Positions 1 through 8,125 of a stretch of 38,019 bases of DNA are shown here, piece after piece. Position 1 is the first letter of the stretch. Every line of letters begins with the position of its first letter. This DNA is from Sedimentisphaerales bacterium (lineage in GTDB: Bacteria > Planctomycetota > Phycisphaerae > Sedimentisphaerales > Anaerobacaceae): positions 1 through 38,019 of the forward strand of contig JANQHJ010000022.1 in NCBI GenBank assembly GCA_028282745.1, given 5' to 3'. Below the pieces are notes generated by a model. That model saw only the letters and a program-made list of their open reading frames with translations, was not told the origin of the DNA and made no database searches. Both the position numbers and the translations under genes were made by a program.

Positions 1-498
1 GATCAGATAATCTATGTCAAGTCGCAGGCTTACCAAGAGGCGCCTATGGAGCAGAAGTATGATATTGCCCGGCTGGTGGGTAAGCTAAACCGGCAGATCG
101 ATGAGCGGATCGAGAAGCCTACGATGATACTTGGGCCTGGCAGATGGGGTACGACAACGCCGAGTCTTGGTGTGCCGGTGAAATTCGCTGAGATAAATAA
201 TATTACGGTGATGGCGGAGACAGCCTATGAGGGTGGGAATCTGATGCCAGACCTTTCGTTCGGTACACATTTCTTCCAAGACCTGGTCGAGGCAGATATT
301 TTTTATGTTGCGCTGTTCCCAAAAAAAGAGGATGTGGTATTTAATAAGCAGATACTCGATGATATGCCTAATCAGCTGACCAATTTGCTCCCGGAAAGCG
401 GTAAGTATGAGCATATTGTGAAGGTGTGCGATACGAAGGAGCTGAATCTTCAGATAATGTGCGATGTGCTGACACAGAGAGTGGTGTGCTTCTATTGA
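1..498 (+). CDS. PEP/pyruvate-binding (PEP synthase-like) protein, C-terminal fragment
   Basis: The frame is open from the first base of the window, so this is the 3' end of a longer gene; the ATG at 46 is probably internal. The visible part reads LGPGRWG near residue 45 of the fragment and SFGTHFFQDLVEA further on. I recognise this as the C-terminal region of large PEP-utilising proteins that begin with a pyruvate,phosphate dikinase-type PEP/pyruvate-binding domain. The catalytic N-terminal domains lie outside the window, so neither the reaction nor the substrate can be settled. The stop TGA is at 496-498. The next gene on the same strand begins about 145 bases on, so co-transcription is possible but not shown. 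Confidence 0.7.
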   Translation, partial: DQIIYVKSQAYQEAPMEQKYDIARLVGKLNRQIDERIEKPTMILGPGRWGTTTPSLGVPVKFAEINNITVMAETAYEGGNLMPDLSFGTHFFQDLVEADIFYVALFPKKEDVVFNKQILDDMPNQLTNLLPESGKYEHIVKVCDTKELNLQIMCDVLTQRVVCFY

Positions 499-642
499 TG
501 TCGGTGGGGCTAAATACAGGCGTTTATGGCAATTCGGGCAGGCGGATACAGAGAAAATATGCTGGTAATTGCGTAACAAATCTGCTATCAATAGCGTCTT
601 TAAGCTTAACAGGGAAGCTTTATTGTTTAAACAGGCGGTTTT

Positions 643-1419
643 ATGTTTGCTATAGTAAGTGATATCCATTCGAATATCGAGGCGCTGTCAACGGTGATTG
701 CGGATATCGAGAAGCGTGGGATTAAGACGATCTATTGTCTTGGGGACGTTATCGGTTATGGGCCTGATCCGCAGCCTTGTCTTGACATCATAATCAATAA
801 GACTAAATGGACGGTGCTGGGTAATCATGATTACGCGGTGTTCTATGAACCGACGAACTTCAATTATGCAGCGGAGCAGGCGAGCTTCTGGACGCGTGAG
901 ATGCTGGAGACAGAAGCGGATGAAAATAAACGCAATACGTGGTGGGAATTTCTGGGCGGGCTGCCGATGAGGCATACTTTAAAGGCTGAGCTTGGCGGTG
1001 AAGATGTAACAATAGACTTCGTTCATGCCAGTCCGCGTAAGCCTATTAATGAGTATATTTTCCCGGATGATGTATTTACGAATCCGATGAAGATCAAGTC
1101 ACTGTTCGAGAAGATCCAACATGTATGCTTTGTTGGGCATACTCATCTGCCGGGTGTTTTTCTGGATGAGCCTGATTTCTATCTGCCGGAAGAGCTTGGC
1201 GATAAGTACCCTATTATCAGCGACGAGAAAGCAATTATTAATATCGGTTCGGTCGGTCAGCCTCGTGATAAAGATAACCGGGCGAGCTATGTCTATGTCG
1301 AGGATAATATGGTGAACTTTGTGCGGCTGGATTATGACTATGAGAAGACAGCAAATAAAATCCGTGCGATCGAGAAGCTGGATAACTTCAATGCCGATCG
1401 GCTGAAAGAAGGAAGATAA
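643..1419 (+). CDS. Calcineurin-like metallophosphoesterase
   Basis: A 258-residue protein with the full binuclear-metal phosphoesterase signature: SDIHSN at residues 6-11, GDVIGYGPDP in the 30s-40s, GNHDYAV near residue 60, and GHTHLPG near residue 165. The closest match I recognise is the YfcE/MJ0936-like group and related diadenosine-tetraphosphatase-like bacterial enzymes. These hydrolyse phosphodiesters or phosphoanhydrides with Mn or similar metals; the natural substrate cannot be told from sequence. There is no signal peptide, so it is probably cytoplasmic. The start is supported by an AGGCGG element about 5 bases before the ATG. It lies 83 bases upstream of yidC on the same strand. 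Confidence 0.85.
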   Translation: MFAIVSDIHSNIEALSTVIADIEKRGIKTIYCLGDVIGYGPDPQPCLDIIINKTKWTVLGNHDYAVFYEPTNFNYAAEQASFWTREMLETEADENKRNTWWEFLGGLPMRHTLKAELGGEDVTIDFVHASPRKPINEYIFPDDVFTNPMKIKSLFEKIQHVCFVGHTHLPGVFLDEPDFYLPEELGDKYPIISDEKAIINIGSVGQPRDKDNRASYVYVEDNMVNFVRLDYDYEKTANKIRAIEKLDNFNADRLKEGR

Positions 1420-1502
1420 AAACAGGACACAGAACACAGTATACAGAAGTAGAAAAACTACTATTTAATAAACAAGCCTAATTACAGGGAAGTTGAACTA
1501 TT

Positions 1503-3707
1503 ATGCATACCACTAAAAAAACCAAAGTTATTATTACAAGCATTTTAGCAGCGTACTTTTTATTCTGCGGGTACTTGGTCTGGGATTCAGGAATATTTAA
1601 TAACAACTCTTGTAGTGAGGACAGATGCATACTGCTGCAGGCGACAGCGGCTAAAGAACCCAATAAAGTCAATTTAGTAGAAGATAAAGAAGCAATTGCA
1701 AAAGAACAGCCGAGCCTGACTACGGCGGCGTTTGTGCCGGTAGCGGATAAGGGAGAGGCTGGGGAGTACATATTAGGTGCGGACGATCCTAATACAGAGG
1801 ACCCTGAGACAGGATTTAAGCTTCAGTTGAAATTAAGCACGAAGGGCGCAGCGATCCATACGGCGACATTTACCGATGGTAACGATAACGGGTTCGACGA
1901 CAGAGACCATAATAATCCACAGCCTTTTAAGCTATTGCAACCAGTTAGCTATTCGAACGGGACGGAAATCCTGTCGATGTCGAACAGGGAATTTGTGTTC
2001 GTCGATCAGAAGATGCAGATCAGGCTTAATAACATCAACTGGCAGTGCCCCAAGGGAGTCGAGGCTGGTGAGGGCGGCAGTGAGAAGGTTGCCTTCGTGG
2101 CTGAGATCGAAGATGAGGTTAAAGACGCATCTATAATCAGGATCACTAAGACCTACAGCTTGTCGCCAAAAGATTATATGGCTAAGTGCGAGATGATGGT
2201 TGAGAATGTTTCGGCGACGGAGCAGAAGGTCAGATTCAATATGAGTGGTCCAGTAGGAACCAGTCGTGAAGGCATCCGAACTGATATGCGAAAAACAGTA
2301 GGGGCATATCTTAACAATAAAAATGAATTTGGTATTTCTAAAAAGGCAATATCCGGAGGTAAGCCATGCTTTTTAGGGGGTGGAATTAGTGTTAAGGCCA
2401 GTATAGACAACTATAACAAAGCCAAATCCCTAAAACGCAAAGCCCTCGAATCAGGTGACAAGCTAGAAATACAAAAAGCCAATCGTGAATTTGAAATAGC
2501 TAAACAAAACCTAAGCATTGGCTGTAATTTATCTAAGGAAGATAAAGGATCTGATGTCCTATGGTGTGCAGTTACAAATAAATACTTTGCAGCTATACTG
2601 GTTCCTTTTTCTGAAAAAGGAACTTCTTCCAACTGGATTAGAGATAGCATCAGCCATTTCTATAATCCAGATGGTGATGAAGAAAGCAAAAGTGGTGATG
2701 AAGCTATTGGAATTTCAATCGAAATTAAGCCAACAACTTTGGGGCCAAAAGGATTAACGGGAAGCATAAAAAAGTTCAGTTTTGATATTTATCTTGGGCC
2801 CAAGGATAAAAGATTATTCGATGATACACCTTATTATAAAAAGTTTAAATTTTTGTATACCATTGACTTCAGCGCCTGTTGCTGTCCGTCGAGTATCATC
2901 AGGCCTTTGGCGTTTTTCATTCTCTGGCTGATGAACGGGATATACGCAGGTATTCCTAACTACGGTGTAGCAATCATTATCCTTGTGGTCTTAGTGCGAA
3001 CGGTGCTTCATCCATTGACCAAGAGCGGGCAGATCCGTATGACGAGGTTCAGTAAGGTTATGGGTGCTCCTGAGGTTCAGGAGATCAAGAAGAAATACAG
3101 TGGTAAGGGCAAGAACCAGGTGGAGATGCAAAAGAAGATCAGTGAGTTCACTAAGAGCAAAGGTGTTTCTCCGCTTGACGCATTGTTCGGTATGATGCCG
3201 ATGATGCTGCAAATGCCGTTATGGATAGCATTATGGAGCTCGGTGAATTCGAGCGTTGATCTGCGAGGTGCAGCATTTCTGCCATTCTGGATAACTGACC
3301 TTTCAGCACCTGATGCATTATTCAGGTTCAGCACTATTACCCTGCCGTTTTTTAGCTGGAAGATAAGCTCGTTTAATTTGCTGCCTATATTGATGGGTGT
3401 AGCTTTCTATCTGCAACAAAAGACAATGCCTCAAAATGCGGCTGCTACGCCGGAACAGCAACAGCAGCAAAAAATAATGAAGTATATGATGCTGATAATG
3501 TTCCCGATAATGCTTTACAGTGCACCATCCGGCGTGAATCTTTATATTATGGCAAGTTCTTTCGCCGGCGCGTATGAGCAGTATGTGATCCGCAAACATA
3601 TTCGCGAAAAGGAAGAAGAAGAGTCGCGAGGTCTGGTTGAGGTTACGAGTAAGACCGGCGGTAAAGTTAAAAAGAAAAAACCAAAGCCATTCTATAAAAA
3701 CATGTAA
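1503..3707 (+). CDS. yidC: Membrane protein insertase YidC (Oxa1 family)
   Basis: A 734-residue YidC. It has an N-terminal membrane anchor at about residues 8-28, a large periplasmic domain to about residue 460, then the conserved Oxa1 core. The core arginine (VRTVLHPLTK, R499) and the segments NLLPILMGVAFYLQQKTMPQ and YSAPSGVNLYIMASS are visible. It inserts and folds inner-membrane proteins, alone or with SecYEG. The C-terminus is very basic (KVKKKKPKP), as is common for ribosome contact. The protein is longer than the E. coli form because the periplasmic domain is enlarged. Codon use shifts inside that domain (about residues 260-450): AAA, GAA and CAA dominate there, while AAG, GAG and CAG dominate on both sides. 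A GGAAG element precedes the ATG. Confidence 0.95.
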   Translation: MHTTKKTKVIITSILAAYFLFCGYLVWDSGIFNNNSCSEDRCILLQATAAKEPNKVNLVEDKEAIAKEQPSLTTAAFVPVADKGEAGEYILGADDPNTEDPETGFKLQLKLSTKGAAIHTATFTDGNDNGFDDRDHNNPQPFKLLQPVSYSNGTEILSMSNREFVFVDQKMQIRLNNINWQCPKGVEAGEGGSEKVAFVAEIEDEVKDASIIRITKTYSLSPKDYMAKCEMMVENVSATEQKVRFNMSGPVGTSREGIRTDMRKTVGAYLNNKNEFGISKKAISGGKPCFLGGGISVKASIDNYNKAKSLKRKALESGDKLEIQKANREFEIAKQNLSIGCNLSKEDKGSDVLWCAVTNKYFAAILVPFSEKGTSSNWIRDSISHFYNPDGDEESKSGDEAIGISIEIKPTTLGPKGLTGSIKKFSFDIYLGPKDKRLFDDTPYYKKFKFLYTIDFSACCCPSSIIRPLAFFILWLMNGIYAGIPNYGVAIIILVVLVRTVLHPLTKSGQIRMTRFSKVMGAPEVQEIKKKYSGKGKNQVEMQKKISEFTKSKGVSPLDALFGMMPMMLQMPLWIALWSSVNSSVDLRGAAFLPFWITDLSAPDALFRFSTITLPFFSWKISSFNLLPILMGVAFYLQQKTMPQNAAATPEQQQQQKIMKYMMLIMFPIMLYSAPSGVNLYIMASSFAGAYEQYVIRKHIREKEEEESRGLVEVTSKTGGKVKKKKPKPFYKNM

Positions 3708-3762
3708 CAAAAGGGGCAGGTAGTTCTCTTTGTTTTTAAAAAGTAATTAAACACAGTGTGTT

Positions 3763-3922
3763 AAAATCCTAAATCCGAATATCTAAATCCTAAACAAACT
3801 CGAATATCAAATGTTCCAAACAGCATTTTGAAGCTGTAAACAGTATCGAAAGATAGTTTTTATAATTAAGATTTTGGTGATTTGATATTGTTTAGTATTT
3901 TGGACTTAGTGCTTAGGATTTA
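3763..3922. repeat. Long imperfect inverted repeat between yidC and mnmE
   Basis: The left arm reads AAATCCTAAATCCGAATATC, then TAAATCCTAAACAA and ATATCAAAT. The right arm is its imperfect reverse complement: ATTTGATATTGTTTAG, then CTTAGGATTTA. The whole element could fold into one long AT-rich hairpin of about 160 bases. It fills most of the 233-base gap. The structure is typical of a non-coding MITE- or REP-like intergenic repeat family, from memory common in genomes of this lineage. It may also end yidC transcription. Other copies cannot be looked for outside this window. Confidence 0.7.
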
Positions 3923-3940
3923 TTGCCGGAAAGTTTATAA

Positions 3941-5323
3941 ATGTATGAAGTTCAAGACACGATTGTCGCGGTTAGTTCAGCGTGTGGTGATAAGCGGGCG
4001 ATAATTCGTATCAGCGGTAGAGGAACATTAACTGCAATCAAAAGCATCTTTAGTAAAAAAATAGAGCCAGGTACAAACCGCATTTATCAAGGCCAGCTTG
4101 GTATTGGCTCAAATCTTCAATTGGACGCATCTGTTTATTTTTTCGCTGCGGGCCATTCCTATACAGGCGAGGACCTTGCTGAGATACATTTTATATCCAA
4201 CGAAACTTTGAGTGAGGCTCTAATTCTAAAACTATTGGATCAGGGTGTTCGTTTAGCTGGGGGCGGTGAATTTACGGCTCGGGCATATCTTAACGGCAAG
4301 ATGGACCTTGCACAGGCGGAGGCTGTAAATAAAGTGATCTCATGTAGTAACCGTCTTCAGTTAGAAGCTGCGGAAAAATTATTGAGCGGCAAATTGACCG
4401 ATACGACAGATGGTGTGAGAGATGAACTGCTGGAATGCCTTAGCCTGTTAGAAGCTGGGATGGATTTCAGTGAGGAAGATATAGAATTCATCAGCAGGCA
4501 GGAAGCGATAGGTAAATTAGAATTAGCGAAAGGTGTTTTGGAGGGGTTGTTGTCTGGTAGCATAAGCTTTGAAGCTGTGATTGATATGCCCTCGGTTGGT
4601 ATAGCCGGAGCACCGAACGCTGGGAAAAGTTCACTTTTAAACGCCCTGCTCGGTAAGGAAAGAAGTATCGTATCCAGTACTCAAAAGACCACCCGTGATG
4701 TTTTAACGGGAATGTTAGAGCTTGATCATAACAGATGTGTTTTGTTCGATTGTGCCGGATTGCTATCTGAAACATCAGGCCAGATAGATGAGCTTGCACA
4801 GGAAGCTGCAATCGAAGCAATTAATAGCGCAGAGGTTATTTTATTCTGTATTGATAGTTCTAAAAATGATTTCAGTGAAGACCTTGAGATAGTAAATTTG
4901 ATCCAGCCTGGCAAGATTATCGCGGTAGCAACTAAGGCTGACCTTATTAATGATAAAACAATAAACCTACCAAATGAACTATTAAACCGAGAATACATTT
5001 CAGTCAGCAGTGAGAATGGGTTTGGGCTTGATGAATTGAAACAGCTTATCAATAAGAAGTTGATAGAGGCTGGGGCAGCCATGGGGGAATCTGATGTCGC
5101 TGCTTTAGAGGCAGGGATCGCGCTTACGGCAAGGCACAAACAGGCAGTGTCAAAGGCTATTGGCAATATTACAGAGGCGATCAAAGCTCTTTGTCAAGGC
5201 AGTGACGAGGCTGCGGCGATGGTTATACGAGGGGCATATGAAGGGCTTGGCGAGATCGAGCAAGAACACGTGGACGAAAAGGTGTTAGACAAAATTTTCG
5301 GTCAGTTCTGTATAGGCAAGTAA
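3941..5323 (+). CDS. mnmE: tRNA modification GTPase MnmE
   Basis: A 460-residue MnmE (TrmE). With MnmG it builds the 5-carboxymethylaminomethyl group on wobble uridine 34 of certain tRNAs. The N-terminal folate-binding domain carries FTARAYLNGKMDLAQAEAV. The inserted Ras-like G domain has the P-loop GAPNAGKSS (about residues 219-227), a DCAG switch II and TKAD as G4. The helical domain returns at the C-terminus and ends in the invariant FCIGK, with the catalytic cysteine. Length is normal for the family. No mnmG is present in the window. The start ATG follows a weak GGAAAG element. It lies just downstream of yidC, as in many bacteria. Confidence 0.96.
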   Translation: MYEVQDTIVAVSSACGDKRAIIRISGRGTLTAIKSIFSKKIEPGTNRIYQGQLGIGSNLQLDASVYFFAAGHSYTGEDLAEIHFISNETLSEALILKLLDQGVRLAGGGEFTARAYLNGKMDLAQAEAVNKVISCSNRLQLEAAEKLLSGKLTDTTDGVRDELLECLSLLEAGMDFSEEDIEFISRQEAIGKLELAKGVLEGLLSGSISFEAVIDMPSVGIAGAPNAGKSSLLNALLGKERSIVSSTQKTTRDVLTGMLELDHNRCVLFDCAGLLSETSGQIDELAQEAAIEAINSAEVILFCIDSSKNDFSEDLEIVNLIQPGKIIAVATKADLINDKTINLPNELLNREYISVSSENGFGLDELKQLINKKLIEAGAAMGESDVAALEAGIALTARHKQAVSKAIGNITEAIKALCQGSDEAAAMVIRGAYEGLGEIEQEHVDEKVLDKIFGQFCIGK

Positions 5324-5416
5324 AATCACAAAAAAATCCATAAAAATGGCCCTTTTTTATGCGCATATTTTGATTTGGTGTTTAGAAAATGGAATTTATG
5401 ACAGCCCAATGAAGAC

Positions 5417-6733
5417 TTAATTGGCCGGGTTTTGTGTGATGCGGCGGGTGAGCTCGTTCAATGTGGCGAGCATTTTGGGATCGTTTTCCTGGATATCACC
5501 GATCTTATTACAGGCGTGCATGACTGTGGTGTGGTCCCTGCCGCCAAGATGCCCCCCTATTTCGCCAAGGCTGTGATGTGTCAGGCTTCTGGCAAGGAAC
5601 ATGCAAATCTGGCGGGGTATTGTGATGCTCTGGCTTCTCTTTTTGCTCTGTAGGTCTGAGAGGCGAACGCCGTAATGGTCGGTGACAACCTCAATGATAT
5701 CAGTGATACTAACGTTCCTTGTAGAATCGAATTCATCGCCAAGGGCCTCTTTGGCAAGTTCGAGAGTGATCTTCTGGCCGTTGGTCAATGCCATTGCCTG
5801 AAGGGTTGTGAGAGCCCCTTCGAGTTCCCTGATATTTGCCCGGACTTTCCTTGCTATGTATTCAGTAACCTCGTCAGAGACTTCCAGGCCTCTTAGATTG
5901 GCCTTTTTCTGCACAATGGCTACCCTGGTGTCATGACTGGGAGGATCGACCCGTGTGACAAGGCCCCAGCTGAATCTACTGATAAGTCTTTCCTCAAGGG
6001 AAGGGATATCAGAAGGGCTGGAGTCAGCACTTAGGATAATTTGTTTGCCGTTGTTATAAAGAGCGTTGAATGTGTGAAAGAATTCTTCCTGGCTCTGCTC
6101 GCGGTCGCTGAGAAACTGCACATCATCAATGACCAGTGCATCTACTTTTCTAAACTGGTTCTGGAAGCTGGAGAGCTTGCCCTGTTCAATAGCACGGATG
6201 AAGCGGTTAACGAATTCTTCACAGCTTAAAAACTCGATAACGGCATCATTGTGAGCTTTTCTTGTTGCGTGACAAAAAGCGTGGAGCAGATGAGTTTTTC
6301 CAAGGCCACTGTTACCATAGAGAAAAAGCGGATTATATGTATCGCCAGGTGACTGGCTGACAGCAACACAACTGGCATGAGCCAATCTGTTACTTGGGCC
6401 GACTACGAATGTGTCAAAAGAATAGTCAGGATGTAGTTTGAAGCTTTTCTGGTCAAGAGTTTTTGGAGGGCTCGGTTTTTTGCCTTCATAAACCGAGAAA
6501 TCGACTGTAACTAAATGGCCGGTTATCTGCTGGGCGGCGAGGGTGAAACTTCTGGTACAACTGTCCTGCAGGAACTGTGCGGTAGCTTCGTCCGGACAGC
6601 CTATTACGAGCGCCCCTGCATCGAGGGCTAGTAATTGCAGCTTTTCAAACCATTTGCGTGTGTTACCGGGATCCAGAGTCTTTGCTCGTTCGACAATATC
6701 AGCAAATAAATCTTCTATCAGTTGTTTCGCCAA
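5417..6733 (-). CDS. dnaA: Chromosomal replication initiator protein DnaA
   Basis: A 438-residue DnaA. Domain I is at about residues 1-80, the AAA+ domain has Walker A GNSGLGKT at 140-147 and Walker B VIDDVQFL around 201-208, and the C-terminal DNA-binding domain IV carries the signature GGRDHTTVMHAC. It binds DnaA boxes as an ATP complex and melts the origin. The start is a TTG at 6733. No in-frame ATG is near, and a GGGGAG ribosome site lies 7 bases upstream, which supports this start; TTG may lower expression. The linker domain II is short. It is convergent with mnmE. The 394-base region upstream, shared with ftsY, holds its likely promoter and a pair of tandem 10-mers. Confidence 0.96.
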   Translation of the reverse strand: MAKQLIEDLFADIVERAKTLDPGNTRKWFEKLQLLALDAGALVIGCPDEATAQFLQDSCTRSFTLAAQQITGHLVTVDFSVYEGKKPSPPKTLDQKSFKLHPDYSFDTFVVGPSNRLAHASCVAVSQSPGDTYNPLFLYGNSGLGKTHLLHAFCHATRKAHNDAVIEFLSCEEFVNRFIRAIEQGKLSSFQNQFRKVDALVIDDVQFLSDREQSQEEFFHTFNALYNNGKQIILSADSSPSDIPSLEERLISRFSWGLVTRVDPPSHDTRVAIVQKKANLRGLEVSDEVTEYIARKVRANIRELEGALTTLQAMALTNGQKITLELAKEALGDEFDSTRNVSITDIIEVVTDHYGVRLSDLQSKKRSQSITIPRQICMFLARSLTHHSLGEIGGHLGGRDHTTVMHACNKIGDIQENDPKMLATLNELTRRITQNPAN

Positions 6734-7127
6734 CGCCGGTCTCCCCTGATACTATTTTATAACAACAAATTGCACTAATTAGCACAAATTATCTTTTATA
6801 CGAATCAACCTTTACAAACTATTGCTTGTTAGCCGCTTAGGCGATCCAAGCTTAAATAATGCTATAAGATAAAGATTGCCGCGGCCTGATGCCCCGATAA
6901 ACATCATCCAGACAAGACTCAGGCCTCGCAATGACAGTTCTAAAAAGCACAATAAAGGCTTGTTGTAAGCCTAAATCCCTAACGAAAGCCAAGTAAAATA
7001 TTAAATCAAATTTCATGATTTTGTCAAAGGAAAAGGCTGAGATTCGGCAAAAAAGAAGGCAGCGATATTACTTGAAATATTAGCGGAATTTTGAGAAACT
7101 AACGAGCCAATAAATTAAGGAATAATA
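6734..7127. other. 394-base dnaA-ftsY divergent intergenic region
   Basis: This gap carries the divergent promoters of dnaA and ftsY. Next to dnaA lie two tandem near-identical 10-mers, GCACTAATTA (6772-6781) and GCACAAATTA (6782-6791), in a very AT-rich stretch. A palindromic repeat follows at 6874-6936. I searched for the 9-mer TTATNCACA and its complement and found no perfect copy, so there is no direct support for an origin here although dnaA is adjacent. No ORF or RNA gene was recognised. Confidence 0.5.
6874..6936. repeat. Palindromic repeat, ATTGCCGC...CGCAATGAC type, copy 1
   Basis: The arms GATTGCCGCGGCCTGA and TCAGGCCTCGCAATGAC are nearly perfect reverse complements, separated by about 31 bases. 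The outer motif matches the second element at 8083-8118 (GATTGTCGC...CCTCGCAATGA). The two therefore look like members of one REP-like family placed on either side of ftsY. The internal sequence differs completely, as expected if only the stem ends are conserved. Confidence 0.6.
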
Positions 7128-8051
7128 ATGAGTATTTTCAGTAAAACATTAGATTATGTGAAAGACAGGCTCGGTAAGACGCGGGATAAGATCAGCTCTT
7201 CGATCTCGGCGGTATTGACGCTTGGTCGTAAAATAGATGACGAACTGCTGGATGAGCTTGAAGAGACATTGATAAGCGATGATATCGGTGTTGAGACTAC
7301 AGATAAGCTAATAAGCGAACTTCGAGATGCTTATAAAGCCAAGAAAATAGTTAACAGCGAGGATATCGTACCTTTCTTAAAGGAGCACATGAAGGGATAT
7401 TGGCCTCATGTTAACAGGCAATTAAAAACCTCAACGAGTAGGCCTACCGTAATACTTGTAGCTGGTGTTAACGGCTCAGGTAAGACGACAAGTATAGCTA
7501 AGCTCGCTTATACACTCAGCAGGAATAATGAGAATGTTATCGTCGCAGCATGTGATACATTCCGCGCGGCAGCGGTTGAGCAGCTGAGTATATGGGCAGA
7601 GCGGATCGGCGTGCAGATCGTTAAACATAAAAGCGGATCGGACCCGGCAGCGGTTGCTTATGACGCATGTGAAGCGGCTGTGGCCAGGGGAGTAGATTAT
7701 CTTATCCTCGATACAGCGGGCAGACTGCATACTCAAAAAGACCTTATGCGAGAATTGACAAAGATACGTGACGTTGTAGCTAAGAAGATACCTGAGGCTC
7801 CGCATGAAGTATTGTTAGTGCTCGACGGGACGACGGGACAAAACGCAATCGCACAGGCAAAGATGTTCACTGAAGCGATAGATGTCACGGGCATATTTTT
7901 AGCTAAGCTCGATGGAACGGCACGTGGCGGTATAGTGGTAGCTATCAAGGATCAATTGGATATTCCCGTTAAGTTCGTAGGCTTGGGTGAGAAACCTGAC
8001 GCAATAGCGGAATTCGACCCTGACGAGTTTGTCGAGGCGCTATTCGGTTAA
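7128..8051 (+). CDS. ftsY: Signal recognition particle receptor FtsY
   Basis: A 307-residue SRP-family GTPase. The N domain spans about residues 1-95. The G domain has the P-loop GVNGSGKT (113-120), DTFRAAA (143-149), DTAGR (195-199) and AKLDGTARGG near 262-272. It docks SRP-ribosome complexes at the membrane by pairing its GTPase with that of Ffh. The acidic A domain of the E. coli form is absent. This is common, and membrane contact would then rely on the amphipathic N-terminus (MSIFSKTLDYVKDRL). The protein ends in FVEALFG, as usual for FtsY. An AAGG element precedes the ATG. The gene stands alone between two palindromic repeats and is convergent with the phosphofructokinase gene. Confidence 0.95.
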   Translation: MSIFSKTLDYVKDRLGKTRDKISSSISAVLTLGRKIDDELLDELEETLISDDIGVETTDKLISELRDAYKAKKIVNSEDIVPFLKEHMKGYWPHVNRQLKTSTSRPTVILVAGVNGSGKTTSIAKLAYTLSRNNENVIVAACDTFRAAAVEQLSIWAERIGVQIVKHKSGSDPAAVAYDACEAAVARGVDYLILDTAGRLHTQKDLMRELTKIRDVVAKKIPEAPHEVLLVLDGTTGQNAIAQAKMFTEAIDVTGIFLAKLDGTARGGIVVAIKDQLDIPVKFVGLGEKPDAIAEFDPDEFVEALFG

Positions 8052-8082
8052 ATTTAGGGAATAGTCATTGCTGAAAGGTCAA

Positions 8083-8118
8083 GATTGTCGCATCGGCCTT
8101 TCGGCCGCCTCGCAATGA
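8083..8118. repeat. Palindromic repeat / stem-loop, copy 2, between ftsY and pfk
   Basis: The inner stem is CGGCC (8094-8098) with GGCCG (8103-8107) around a 4-base loop. The outer arms are ATTGTCGC and CGCAATGAT. It shares its outer motif with the element at 6874-6936. It sits between the convergent ftsY and phosphofructokinase genes and could serve as a bidirectional transcription end, though no clear run of T follows. Confidence 0.55.
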
Positions 8119-8125
8119 TATATGA

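Noticed and set aside
85-669. A 194-codon minus-strand frame over the first gene
   Set aside because: It is the antisense shadow of the PEP/pyruvate-binding protein, has a composition unlike a protein, and runs across the intergenic gap.
5339-5361. Hairpin CATAAAAA/TTTTTATG between mnmE and dnaA as a terminator
   Set aside because: The stem is almost only A-T pairs and there is no separate T run, so it would be weak. It is not supported as a feature.
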